From: Thermodesulfovibrio sp. 3462-1
Lineage (GTDB): Bacteria; Nitrospirota; Thermodesulfovibrionia; Thermodesulfovibrionales; Thermodesulfovibrionaceae
Assembly: GCF_040451425.1 (NCBI RefSeq)
Contig: NZ_CP144374.1
Coordinates: forward strand, 1,652,501-1,716,500
Direction of reading: 5' to 3'
Length of the DNA: 64,000 nucleotides
In this document: in pieces, positions 18,962 to 27,271 of the stretch
How positions within the stretch are numbered: position 1 is the stretch's first letter
Layout of the letters: each line of letters opens with the position of its first letter
Position numbers and translations under genes: made by a program
The notes under the pieces: model-generated
Database searches by the model: none
What the model saw: only the letters and a program-made list of their open reading frames with translations
What the model was told of the DNA's origin: nothing

Positions 18962-20128
18962 ATGCCTATTGGAAGAGAAAAGAGTGTGATTCTTGATCAG
19001 CAAGATAAAAAGGTTAGGGAACAGCTTTCTAAAATAAAACACAAAATTATGGTAATGTCAGGCAAGGGAGGGGTAGGGAAAAGCACCATAGCAGTAAACA
19101 TTGCTGTAGGTCTATCCTTGCAAGATTTTATGGTAGGACTTCTTGATGTGGACTTACATGGACCAAGCGTTCCCAAGATGCTTGGGGCAAGGGATTTAAA
19201 ACTTACCAGAAGACCTGATGGAAGGCTTGGGGCTATAAAATATTCCCCTAATCTTAAATTTCTCTCCATTGAACCTCTTCTTCCTTCAGAGGATTCTGCC
19301 ATTATCTGGAGAGGCCCTATTAAGATTTCAGCTATTAAACAATTTATTGGAGATATTGATTGGGGTGAACTTGACTATCTCATTATTGATGCCCCTCCTG
19401 GTACAGGGGATGAACCATTAACAGTAGCTAAAACTATACCAGATGCTTATGCTCTAATTGTCACAACACCTCAAGAAGTTTCTCTAATTGATGTTAAAAA
19501 ATCAATAAGATTTTGTCAAAAGGTAAAAATGAGGATTCTTGGACTTGTTGAAAATATGAGCGGGTTTATTTGTCCTCATTGTGGAAAACCCCTTGATCTT
19601 TTTAAAAGAGGGGGAGGACAAAAACTTGCTGAGGAAATGGGAATAAGATTTCTTGGGAAAATTCCTGTTGATCCACGCATCGTTGATACTGGTGATAGAG
19701 GTAAACCTATTGTAGGAGCCTATCCTGAGAGTGTGACAGCTCAGGCTTTTGAAGATTTAATAAGAAATATTGTTTCGGCAACGGAAGAAATGGTACGTGA
19801 GGTCCTGGAAGAAAAGTTTATGAGAATTGCCTGTCCTGTCTCAACTCCTCAAAAGTTTGAACCTAATATTGAAAAAATGGAGTTATTTGCCTTATACGAT
19901 ATTGAAAACAGTAAGATTCTTGTAAAAGATGTTGTTAAGAAACCTGATGATCAGGATTTAATTGATTTTTTGAAAGAACAAGTTGCCACTCATATAGTGT
20001 TACATAATCCACCAAAGGAGCTTGCAGACAAACTTTCAGCTAATCAAATAAGGGTTCTTATTGCAGAAACACCCGAGGCAAATCCAGACAATCTAATTCA
20101 GGAATATCTCCAATCTAAGGTCCAGTAG
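18962..20128 (+). CDS. mrp: Mrp/NBP35-family Fe-S carrier ATPase with C-terminal NifX-like domain
   Basis: This 388-residue protein has the deviant Walker A 'VMSGKGGVGKSTIAVNIAVG', then 'DVDLHGPSVPKMLG', 'DYLIIDAPPGTGDEPLT' and the cluster-binding 'FICPHCGKP' (CxxC). It assembles and transfers 4Fe-4S clusters in the cytosol. The last ~110 residues ('RIACPVSTPQKFEPNIEKME' to 'LADKLSANQIRVLI') resemble the NifX/NifB-type dinitrogenase cofactor domain, a fusion known from anaerobes (family knowledge). It is intact, has its own promoter, and its stop is directly followed by the dual-CXXC gene. Confidence 0.88.
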   Translation: MPIGREKSVILDQQDKKVREQLSKIKHKIMVMSGKGGVGKSTIAVNIAVGLSLQDFMVGLLDVDLHGPSVPKMLGARDLKLTRRPDGRLGAIKYSPNLKFLSIEPLLPSEDSAIIWRGPIKISAIKQFIGDIDWGELDYLIIDAPPGTGDEPLTVAKTIPDAYALIVTTPQEVSLIDVKKSIRFCQKVKMRILGLVENMSGFICPHCGKPLDLFKRGGGQKLAEEMGIRFLGKIPVDPRIVDTGDRGKPIVGAYPESVTAQAFEDLIRNIVSATEEMVREVLEEKFMRIACPVSTPQKFEPNIEKMELFALYDIENSKILVKDVVKKPDDQDLIDFLKEQVATHIVLHNPPKELADKLSANQIRVLIAETPEANPDNLIQEYLQSKVQ

Positions 20129-20278
20129 ATGGAAGACTTTCTTAAGTGTAAATATTGTGGAGGGAAGGCAATTATTACTGGAACCTGAGCAAAAGGCAAG
20201 GTAAGGTGCCTTACCTGTGGAATTGAAAGACCTGTAAAAGAATACGAAGAAGAGATTGAAGAGTTAAAAAAAAGATGA
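20129..20278 (+). CDS. Dual-CXXC mini-protein with in-frame TGA, candidate selenoprotein
   Basis: The frame of 50 codons starts right after the mrp stop. It contains CKYC (residues 7-10) and CLTC (27-30), forming a small zinc ribbon or thiol pair, then a charged helix ('EYEEEIEELKKR'). Codon 20 is TGA (20186-20188). The frame before and after is conserved in style and ends properly, and an 8-base inverted repeat lies at 20199-20216. I recall a family annotated as dual-CXXC small (seleno)proteins, which supports selenocysteine insertion. The alternative is a nonsense mutation (for example TGG to TGA) in a decaying region. Function is unknown, likely redox or metal-related. Confidence 0.55.
20199..20216 (+). 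promoter_or_regulatory. Candidate bacterial SECIS hairpin
   Basis: AGGTAAG pairs perfectly with CTTACCT around the loop GTGC (20206-20209). The loop begins 18 bases after the TGA and starts with GT. The published bacterial SECIS rules (apical loop 16-37 bases from UGA, loop of 3-14, a G among its first two bases, upper stem of at least 4 pairs) are all met. No experiment or folding run supports it yet. Confidence 0.45.
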
Positions 20279-20317
20279 TTAATAATTTCATTAGCTGTAG
20301 CCTTGAGGAGGAATCCC

Positions 20318-21543
20318 ATGAATTACCTCAAAAAATTAATAAAAAAAGATAAAAAAGTTAAAATTATACTTATTGTGCTTGATGGAGTAGGAGACCTAGG
20401 AGTAAGAGAGGGTAGGACACCCCTTGAACTTGCTTCAACTCCTAATCTTGATAAGATAGTAAAATTTTCTGCTACAGGTTTACATATACCTGTTGATTAT
20501 GGAATTACTCCTGGAAGTGGACCTGGACATCTTGGCTTATTCGGATATGAACCTTTGAAATTAGAAATTGGTAGAGGAATTCTTGAGGCTTTAGGTGTAG
20601 GACTTGAGGTAAAAGAGACAGATGTGGCTATTAGGGGAAATTTTGCTACTGTAACCTATGAAGCAGGAAAGCCTATTGTCGTTGATCGTAGAGCAGGAAG
20701 GATATCTACAGAAGAAAATAAGCGTTTGATCAGGTATTTATCAGAAAATATTAAGAAAATTGATGATGTTGAAGTGATTTTATGTTCAGGTAAAGAACAT
20801 CGCTTTTCTTTATTGCTAAGATTTCCCTATAAGCTTTCACCTCTTGCTGAAAAGATAAATGATACAGATCCTCAAGCTACAGGTAAAGAACCCTATTTAC
20901 CTAAGGGTGAAAATGAAGAGGCCCAAAAGGTAGCAGAGATTGCTCAAAAATTTATTGAAATTACAGGGGAGCTTTTGAAAAACGAACCCAAGGCTAATTA
21001 TGTGCTTTTAAGAGGTTTTTCAGTAAAACCTGACATAGAGCCTTTCCATGAGAGATTTGGTCTTTCTAGTCTTGCATTGCAGTATACCCTATGTATAAGG
21101 GCCTTGCAAGGCTTGTAGGTATGGATGTTATAACCTTTGAGGGAGAAACCATTCAAGATGAAATCAATGCCTTGAAAAAATATTATAATGATTATGACTT
21201 CTTCTTTATCCACATTAAGAAAACCGATTCCTTTGGTGAAGATGGAAATTTTGAAGGGAAAATTTCAGTAATTGAAGAATTTGATAAACAATTTCCAGAA
21301 ATTTTATCTTTAAAGCCTGATGTCTTAGCCATAACAGGTGATCATTCAACTCCCTGTTCGATGAAGTCTCATTCCTGGCATCCTGTTCCAGTTTTAATAT
21401 ATTCTCCTTATTGTTTAGGAAACTTATCGCAAAGATTTACTGAAAGAGAGTGTTTGAAAGGTGAACTTGGTATTTTCCCAAGCTTTAAATTAATGCCTCT
21501 ATTGCTAGCTCATTCTGGAAAATTAGCTAAATTTGGCGCATAA
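20318..21543 (+). pseudogene. apgM: Cofactor-independent phosphoglycerate mutase (archaeal type), one frameshift
   Basis: ApgM interconverts 2- and 3-phosphoglycerate in glycolysis. The ATG at 20318 follows GAGGAGG. Visible motifs are 'VLDGVGDLGVREGRTPLELA', 'TPGSGPGHLGLFGYEP' (catalytic serine region), 'FFFIHIKKTDSFGEDGNFEG' and 'ITGDHSTPCSMKSHSWHPVP' (metal ligands). The frame changes near 21074-21077, where one missing base separates 'FGLSSLA' from 'MYKGLARLVGMDV'. Repaired length is ~408 residues, normal for the family. A second gene elsewhere would be expected if the defect is real. Confidence 0.85.
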
Positions 21544-21570
21544 AACTAAATAGTTAGCGCATAAAACTAA
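21536..21570 (+). repeat. Short direct repeat at a segment junction
   Basis: GCGCATAAAACTAA occurs at 21536-21549 (covering the apgM stop) and again at 21557-21570, a 21-base period. It sits between the block of decayed housekeeping genes and the duplicated fecE fragment, so it may mark a joint. Confidence 0.6.
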
Positions 21571-21601
21571 GCAGTCATTGGAGCTCTATAAAAATCGATT
21601 T

Positions 21602-21831
21602 AACTTTTGAGGAAATTAACAAAAAAGTTGAACTTAATTACAATAATCGTGCTATATGGCCTTAACCTTGCTATTGGGTTGGCTGATTATTTTATTTTTA
21701 TGAAAAGTGGGAAAATTTATCATATGGGAGACTCCTCCATAATTGAACCTTCCCTTTTAAAAAATGTCTATGATATAAATGTAAAAATAATAGAAGTTGA
21801 AGGACGAAAGTTTGTAATAGCATATTCTTAG
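21602..21831 (+). pseudogene. Duplicated 3' fragment of the fecE ATPase gene
   Basis: The last ~76 codons of the ABC ATPase gene at 28320-29075 recur here at a constant offset of 7244 bases, with few differences. Similarity continues ~25 bases past the stop. In the H-loop region 'VLHDLNLAIG' reads 'VLYGLNLAIG', so the switch histidine is lost. It has no Walker motifs and cannot function. With the full gene it forms direct repeats around the TonB-Fec cluster. Confidence 0.85.
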
Positions 21832-21904
21832 TGGACAAGATTATCTATCTGTTATAATTTTTCATGCTCTTATATAGACAAATAAACTTTAAACTGAAAA
21901 AGTA

Positions 21905-22249
21905 TTGAGGGAAATGGACGGATTAAAAAGGATTAATCGAGATGAATTTATTAACAACAAAAGAAACTATCTTATCGCAAAACACTATTTAGGAAGAGCT
22001 CTGGAAGGCATCTTGATGATTGGTAATCATTTTCTTTCAAGGCTGGGAGCAAAAACAAAGGATTATCAGGAGATAATATTAAATTTTGGCTAAAATGGTC
22101 TTGTTCCTATGGAATTGGCTGAAAAGAATAAAATCTTACAGTATACTGTAACAGACTTGTTTATATTTATTGGATATTTATTGGGAAGTAACACTAAAGG
22201 AGCTTTAAAAAGTAATAAATCAATCTTGTAATGACATTTTCAATTTCTA
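21905..22249 (+). pseudogene. HepT-like HEPN toxin (DUF86), decayed
   Basis: The reading 'FINNKRNYLIAKHYLGRALE' and 'GNHFLSRLGAKTKDYQEIIL' is typical DUF86. It ends in a TAA after 'NFG', but the same frame continues 'NGLVPMELAEKNKIL'. Then the RNxxxH catalytic region is recognisable only in shifted frames ('CNRLVYIYW' where RNRLVHxYW is expected), followed by 'WEVTLKEL' and 'KVINQSCNDIFNF'. At least one stop, two frame changes and loss of the catalytic His are visible. HepT is the RNase toxin of the MntA-HepT pair (family knowledge). The matching MNT gene is at 11288-11586. Confidence 0.7.
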
Positions 22250-22370
22250 TTAATATTACACAGAAATACTTAAAAATTCCAAAAAGTTTGGATTCTATAA
22301 TAGAACATGATAGGAAATTAAATTTTTTGCTTTAACATTTCAACCCAAGAAGGGTAGATTAGTCAAGTAG

Positions 22371-22409
22371 GCCGTGCAAGGGAATTGTATCCCTGGCACG
22401 GCTTTTTTT
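22371..22409 (+). terminator. Strong intrinsic terminator hairpin
   Basis: GCCGTGC pairs with GCACGGC, and the stem extends inward (AGGGA/TCCCT) around a short loop. Seven T follow at 22403-22409. It lies 120 bases after the hepT remnant and 215 bases before the TonB receptor. It either ends an upstream transcript or acts as a leader attenuator; no riboswitch core was recognised. Confidence 0.7.
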
Positions 22410-22503
22410 ATATAGTTAGGCTAACGAAGAGGCTATGCCTTTCAAGCAAGGAATATTTAAATTTTTAAAAATAAGTCTTGATAAATTTAAAAAATTGTGT
22501 TAC

Positions 22504-22605
22504 GATTGTTATTAATAAAAAATTATGATTGTAGTTATAAATATAAATTTAAAAAATGTATTATAAATTGTTATCAATTAAAAAATATAATTGTAGTTAT
22601 TAATA
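22504..22605 (+). promoter_or_regulatory. Iterated ATTGT(A)GTTAT motifs upstream of the TonB receptor
   Basis: Four related elements occur at about 22504, 22526, 22566 and 22589: GATTGTTATTAAT, GATTGTAGTTATAA, AATTGTTATCAATT (a palindrome) and AATTGTAGTTATTAAT. They lie in very AT-rich DNA just before the ribosome site AAAGGAGG. Such arrays fit a metal-responsive repressor of the Fur/NikR kind (inference). Confidence 0.45.
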
Positions 22606-22624
22606 AGAAAGGAGGGGATATAAA

Positions 22625-24982
22625 ATGGTAATACGAGATTGGAACAAAATTACTAGGGCTTTAAAAGAGACATTAAAAATGGATATTGAATTAATTAAAG
22701 ATCTTACAAGGAGTAGATCCTGGAAAAATTTTTTAAGTAGGGGCGTAGAAAAGAGTTTTCAGACTCTTTCATTTATCATGTTTGTTTTAAGCCCTATTTT
22801 ACCTGTTTTTGCAGAAGAAAAGGATGCAAAGCTCGAGGAGATTGTGGTTACTGGAAAGAAAATAGTTGTTCCTACAAAGCAAACTGGTGAGACAGTTTAC
22901 ACAGGCACAGAAATAACAACAAAGGGAATAGAACTTTCTGGAGAGAGAGGGAAAACAAATGTATACGAGGCAATTTCAATTCTGCCAGGTGTAGTTTTTG
23001 AAAGTGCTGATGCTAATAATTTAGCCACAGAGCAGGCACAGATAAGAATCAGAGGAGTAAGAGGCGATCTTGGTGCGATGACTGTGGAAGGTATTCCTAA
23101 TTATGGTGGAAATCCAATGGGACCACGAGCGTATATTTATGACCTTGAAAACTTTCAAAGCATAGCGGTTTACAAAGGAGCAGTTCCTGCTGATTTAGGT
23201 TCAGGTGTTGGAAATAGAGGTGGTGCCATTGAGTTGAGACCACTTTGGGCTCAAAAAGAGATGGGGTTAAAGTTATCCCAATCTGTTAGTTCTTTTGAGT
23301 ATAGAAAAACTTATTTTAGATTTGATTCGGGAGAAATAAAACCGATTGAGACAAGATTTTCTCTTTCCTATTCTTATACAGACCAGGATAAATGGAAAGG
23401 TCCTGGAGAAATTGGACCCAGAAACAATATAAATTTTACTTTTGTTCAGCCAATTGGAAAAAACATAGAGATTAAAATCTGGGGAAACTTCAATGAAATA
23501 AGACATCATAAGTATCGTTATTTAACTTATCAACAAATAAAAAACCTGGATAGATACTATCGTCTTGATTTTAACAGTTCAATAACCGGCAACCCGAGTC
23601 AGGATTATCTTTATTACAAATTTAACGAGGAATATCACAAAAACAGAGATCTTTTTATGTCAATTGCTGCAAAAATAACGAATAACATGAAAATTATTTT
23701 GAAGCCCTACATTTCAAAAGAAGATGCCAAAATATGGGATGGTTCTAACAATATTCAGGGTCAGCCAGGTGTTCAGAAAAGAACAAGAGATATTGAAAGA
23801 GAGGGTATCATAGCAGAGATTGCCATTGATTTTAATAAAATTAAAGCAACTGCAGGATATCACTATGAAGCAAATGATATGAATATTTACTCTGAAAACT
23901 ACCGGATTAATCCAGGTGGTAGCCTGAAGTACGAAGGTTATGGAGTTATGGCAACTACTGGAAAAACCTATGTTTACAGTCCCTACTTTAAAGTTGCAGG
24001 AACCATAAATAAATTCAACTGGCAGGCAGGTATTAAATATTTTAAATTTAAAGATTCAGCCAGTGAGGGATATATAACTGAGTTTGATAATAGAGGCAAT
24101 CCTGTATTAAAAAGAGCGCCATACCTTGATAGAAAAGCAGAGACATATGATATATGGCTTCCAACAGCTGGTGTATCCTATATTTTTAATGAAAACATAG
24201 AAGTATATTTAAGTTATGGCAGAAACTATATAAGACCATATGCCTATATGCCAATTATAAATACATATAACAGACTTTACAGGCAATTTGTAGCTGCTGG
24301 GATTCCTTTAAGTGAATTATTTAAAAATAGAGACATTGAAAAGTCTGACAATATTGACATAGGCTTAAGATTTCATATGGATTTCATAGAGGTAAATCCA
24401 ACAATTTTCTTTTCAAAACATAAAAATCTTTTGACTACTGTTTCAGATCCAAGAGTGCTGGATGCTGGCAAACCTGTAAACTATCAGCAAAACATCGGGA
24501 AAGCAAAGGGATATGGCTTTGAAATAGGAACCACTGTTTATGTCTCCGACTGGCTCACATTTTATCTTAATCCCACCTTCAATCGTTTAACCTATGATGG
24601 GGATATAACTTACTCAGGTCAAGTGTTTTCAACAGACGGTAAACAGGTGGTGGATGTTCCGAAATGGACTGTTATAGCAGGTATTATCGCAAAATATAAG
24701 GACTTTGAAATAATTCCACAGATGCGTTATCTTGGAAAAAGATATGGAAATGCTGAACATAAAGAAAAAATTCCCTCCTATACCGTGTTTGATTTGAAAT
24801 TAAAATATGTTAAGGAGAAAGTAGGGATGCTCAAGGAATTGAAAATATCTCTTGAGTTTGACAACATCTTTGATAAAAAATATGTTTCTATAATCAAAGC
24901 AATGGATGATACTGTATCAGGCACAACTTATGGAGTGGGTGCTCCATTTACAATGAGGAGTTCTATATCATTTGCCTTTTAA
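22625..24982 (+). CDS. TonB-dependent outer-membrane receptor
   Basis: This is a 785-residue beta-barrel receptor for a metal chelate. The signal-peptide core lies unusually deep, at about residues 46-63 ('TLSFIMFVLSPILPVFA'), after a charged ~45-residue extension; the ATG is supported by GAAAGGAGG. A TonB-box-like 'EEIVVTGKKI' follows at 71-80. Then comes the plug domain ('YEAISILPGVVFESADANN', 'QIRIRGVRG', 'VYKGAVPADLGSGVGNRGGA') and the barrel, ending in aromatic 'SSISFAF'. It heads a cluster with a CooC-like ATPase and Fec-type ABC genes 14 bases downstream, so the ligand is probably the same chelate. Ligand identity cannot be read from sequence. Confidence 0.9.
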   Translation: MVIRDWNKITRALKETLKMDIELIKDLTRSRSWKNFLSRGVEKSFQTLSFIMFVLSPILPVFAEEKDAKLEEIVVTGKKIVVPTKQTGETVYTGTEITTKGIELSGERGKTNVYEAISILPGVVFESADANNLATEQAQIRIRGVRGDLGAMTVEGIPNYGGNPMGPRAYIYDLENFQSIAVYKGAVPADLGSGVGNRGGAIELRPLWAQKEMGLKLSQSVSSFEYRKTYFRFDSGEIKPIETRFSLSYSYTDQDKWKGPGEIGPRNNINFTFVQPIGKNIEIKIWGNFNEIRHHKYRYLTYQQIKNLDRYYRLDFNSSITGNPSQDYLYYKFNEEYHKNRDLFMSIAAKITNNMKIILKPYISKEDAKIWDGSNNIQGQPGVQKRTRDIEREGIIAEIAIDFNKIKATAGYHYEANDMNIYSENYRINPGGSLKYEGYGVMATTGKTYVYSPYFKVAGTINKFNWQAGIKYFKFKDSASEGYITEFDNRGNPVLKRAPYLDRKAETYDIWLPTAGVSYIFNENIEVYLSYGRNYIRPYAYMPIINTYNRLYRQFVAAGIPLSELFKNRDIEKSDNIDIGLRFHMDFIEVNPTIFFSKHKNLLTTVSDPRVLDAGKPVNYQQNIGKAKGYGFEIGTTVYVSDWLTFYLNPTFNRLTYDGDITYSGQVFSTDGKQVVDVPKWTVIAGIIAKYKDFEIIPQMRYLGKRYGNAEHKEKIPSYTVFDLKLKYVKEKVGMLKELKISLEFDNIFDKKYVSIIKAMDDTVSGTTYGVGAPFTMRSSISFAF

Positions 24983-24995
24983 GGAGGAGTAGGCA

Positions 24996-25784
24996 ATGAA
25001 AAAGATTGCGGTATGTGGGAAAGGTGGCGTTGGTAAAAGTTTTATTGTTTACGCACTTGCAAAAGCTTTTTTAAAGAGAGGAAAGAAAGTTATTGTTGTT
25101 GAGTCTGATGAAAGCAATCAAACACTTTACAGGCTTTTTGGTTTCAATGAACCTCCCTCTTCGTTTATGGATTTTCTTGGAGGTAAAAAAAGTGTGCAGC
25201 AAAGTATGATCAAGAGATTTCAGTCTGGAGTAAAAGAGCCAAAAATGAGCTTAATTGAGAAGGATACATTCAGCATTAATGATATTCCAGCAGAATTTAT
25301 CAAAAAAGATGGCAATCTGGCTATAGTTAGCATAGGAAAGATTAAAGAACCTATGGAAGGATGTGCTTGTCCAATGGGAGTCGTAAGCAGGGAGTTTATT
25401 GAAAAAATTGAGTTAGAGGATAATGAAGTTATGCTTGTTGATACAGAAGCTGGTGTGGAGCATTTTGGAAGAGGGATAGAAAAGGGGATTGATACAGTTA
25501 TAGTAGTTGCAGAGCCCTATCTTGACTCTATTGAAGTTGCTGAGAAGGCAATTGGACTTGCTAAAAAGATGGGTAAAAATGTTTATTTTATTATCAACAA
25601 AATGCCTGCTAACATTGAAAATAAGGTTAAAGAAATAATTCAGAAAAAAGGGTTGCCTCTCTCAGGCATAATACACTTTTCACCTGATGTTTATAGTTTT
25701 TCAATTGATGGAAAAGTTCCAGAAACTTCAGATGCCTTCAGAGAAGTTGAGGAGTTTTTAGAGAGTATTAATATAGGATTATAA
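24996..25784 (+). CDS. CooC-like nickel/metallochaperone ATPase
   Basis: This 262-residue MinD/CooC-family ATPase has the deviant Walker A 'GKGGVGKS' at 8-15, 'VVESDESN', a CxC pair (C123, C125 in 'EGCACPMG') and 'LVDTEAGVEHFGRGI'. In CooC this CxC binds nickel at the dimer interface for insertion into CO dehydrogenase (family knowledge). The gene lies between the TonB receptor and the Fec genes, so it likely handles the imported metal. That points to nickel rather than iron as cargo (inference). GGAGG precedes the ATG. Confidence 0.8.
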   Translation: MKKIAVCGKGGVGKSFIVYALAKAFLKRGKKVIVVESDESNQTLYRLFGFNEPPSSFMDFLGGKKSVQQSMIKRFQSGVKEPKMSLIEKDTFSINDIPAEFIKKDGNLAIVSIGKIKEPMEGCACPMGVVSREFIEKIELEDNEVMLVDTEAGVEHFGRGIEKGIDTVIVVAEPYLDSIEVAEKAIGLAKKMGKNVYFIINKMPANIENKVKEIIQKKGLPLSGIIHFSPDVYSFSIDGKVPETSDAFREVEEFLESINIGL

Positions 25785-26179
25785 ATTCAGATTAATTGAA
25801 TATGTAAGGACAAAAGCAGAAAACCTGCTAAGACACTGGAGTGTCTCTGATGTGGAGGGAGAAATTGTTCTTGAGCCAGAATACAAAGCTCGGCTTAAGG
25901 AATATAAAGGCAGGAAACAAAATGGTTGTCATATTAGGCTTTCACAACTCTAATGCCTCTGGCCCTGAAAAACCTATTCAAAAGCTATCCTATTTGAATA
26001 AAATAAGAGGAGTTTTTAGCACCTCTTCAACTCACAGACAAAATTCAATAAGACTTTCTGTGCTTAAGTTTCTTGATGTAACAGATAACATAGTCAGATT
26101 AAGAAGACTTGATTTGTATGATGAAAATCCCATTCTTGATATAAAATCCTATATTAAATACAAACCAGAGGGACGGTAA
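25785..26179 (+). pseudogene. TrmO/TsaA-like (UPF0066) gene, frameshifted fragment
   Basis: The first frame reads 'VEGEIVLEPEYKARLKEYKG' (25850-25910). The second, shifted, reads 'MVVILGFHNS', 'RGVFSTSSTHRQNSIRLSVL' and 'NPILDIKSYI', ending at 26179. This matches UPF0066 proteins, of which TrmO methylates t6A in tRNA (family knowledge). The usual 'RSPHRPNPIGLS' has become 'SSTHRQNSIRLS', losing conserved residues. The N-terminal part is missing. UPF0066 relatives often sit in metal-uptake clusters, so it probably belonged here before decaying. Confidence 0.7.
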
Positions 26180-27271
26180 ATGAAAAAAGTTTTATTAATG
26201 ATAGGTTTTATTTTTATTTTTGCATCTTATATTAGTGCAAAAGAAATGGTCACAATAACTGATATGGCTGGAAGAAAGATTACAATCCCAAAAAAGGTTG
26301 AGAGAGTTGTGGCACTATCTGGTTCTTTGCGCTATATTGTTTATCTTCAAGCATTTGATAAGATTGTAGGAATTGAAGGGATAGAAAAAAAGAGAGTTAT
26401 GAAAGGCATTCCTGCGACAGGAAAGGCTTACTGGCTTGTAATAAAGGATAAGGTGCAGAATATTCCTTCAATTGGTGAAGGTGGGCCTGGCAAGCTTCCT
26501 GATTTTGAAAAGCTTATCACAGTTAAGCCTGATCTGGTCATAACCTTTCAAGTTGACGATGCAGAACTGATTCAGAAAAAAACAGGGCTTCCTGTTGTAG
26601 TTATTCGGTTTGCAGAAGCAGGGGGTTTAAGAATTGAAGATATTCTAAATACCTTTACATTTCTTGGAAAGATTCTTGACAGAGAAGAAAGAGCAAATGA
26701 ACTTAACCAATACATTCAACAATGCATTTCGGACCTAAAAAAGAGAACAGCAGGTTCAGTCAGACCAACAGTTTATATAGGAGGAATAAGTGCAAGGGGT
26801 GCGCACGGAATAACAAGTACTGTAGCCAATTATCCCTCACTTCAGTGGCTTAATGTAAAAAATGTTGTTGATGAAACAGGCAGAAAGGGTCATGTTTTTA
26901 TTGACAAAGAGATGCTTTTAATTTGGAATCCTCAATATATTTTCATTGATACAGGCGGACTTTCTGTTGTGAATAATGATTATTTAAAAAACAAAGAGTT
27001 TTATAAAAAACTTAAAGCAGTAAAGGAAGGAAATGTTTATACTGTTTTTCCCCATAATTTTTACAGAACAAATCTTGAAATTATATTTGCTAATGCCTAT
27101 TTTATTGGCAAAGTTATATATCCAAATAAATTCAGTGACATAGAGATAAGAAAAAAGGCAGCAGAAATATTTAAAAAATTTCTTGGAGTGGATGTTTACG
27201 ATGATTTAAAAAGTGTATATAAAGGATATGGGAAAGTCTACTTTAAAGAATCAGGCATTACCGTCTACTAA
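26180..27271 (+). CDS. FecB/BtuF-type periplasmic metal-chelate binding protein
   Basis: This 363-residue protein has a signal peptide ('LLMIGFIFIFASYISA') and the periplasmic binding fold of PF01497: 'TDMAGRKITIPKKVERVVAL', 'ITVKPDLVITFQ', 'VFIDKEMLLIWNPQYIFID' and 'VKEGNVYTVFP'. It should capture the chelate delivered by the TonB receptor and pass it to the permease. 'GGISARGAHGITSTVANYPS' is a subgroup motif that I associate with anaerobes having CooC and UPF0066 neighbours. The start follows GAGGGACGGTAA directly at the pseudogene end. Confidence 0.87.
   Translation: MKKVLLMIGFIFIFASYISAKEMVTITDMAGRKITIPKKVERVVALSGSLRYIVYLQAFDKIVGIEGIEKKRVMKGIPATGKAYWLVIKDKVQNIPSIGEGGPGKLPDFEKLITVKPDLVITFQVDDAELIQKKTGLPVVVIRFAEAGGLRIEDILNTFTFLGKILDREERANELNQYIQQCISDLKKRTAGSVRPTVYIGGISARGAHGITSTVANYPSLQWLNVKNVVDETGRKGHVFIDKEMLLIWNPQYIFIDTGGLSVVNNDYLKNKEFYKKLKAVKEGNVYTVFPHNFYRTNLEIIFANAYFIGKVIYPNKFSDIEIRKKAAEIFKKFLGVDVYDDLKSVYKGYGKVYFKESGITVY

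Noticed and set aside
18997-19302. Minus-strand frame opposite mrp
   Set aside because: It lies antisense to the well-supported ATPase Walker A region and has no recognisable domain.
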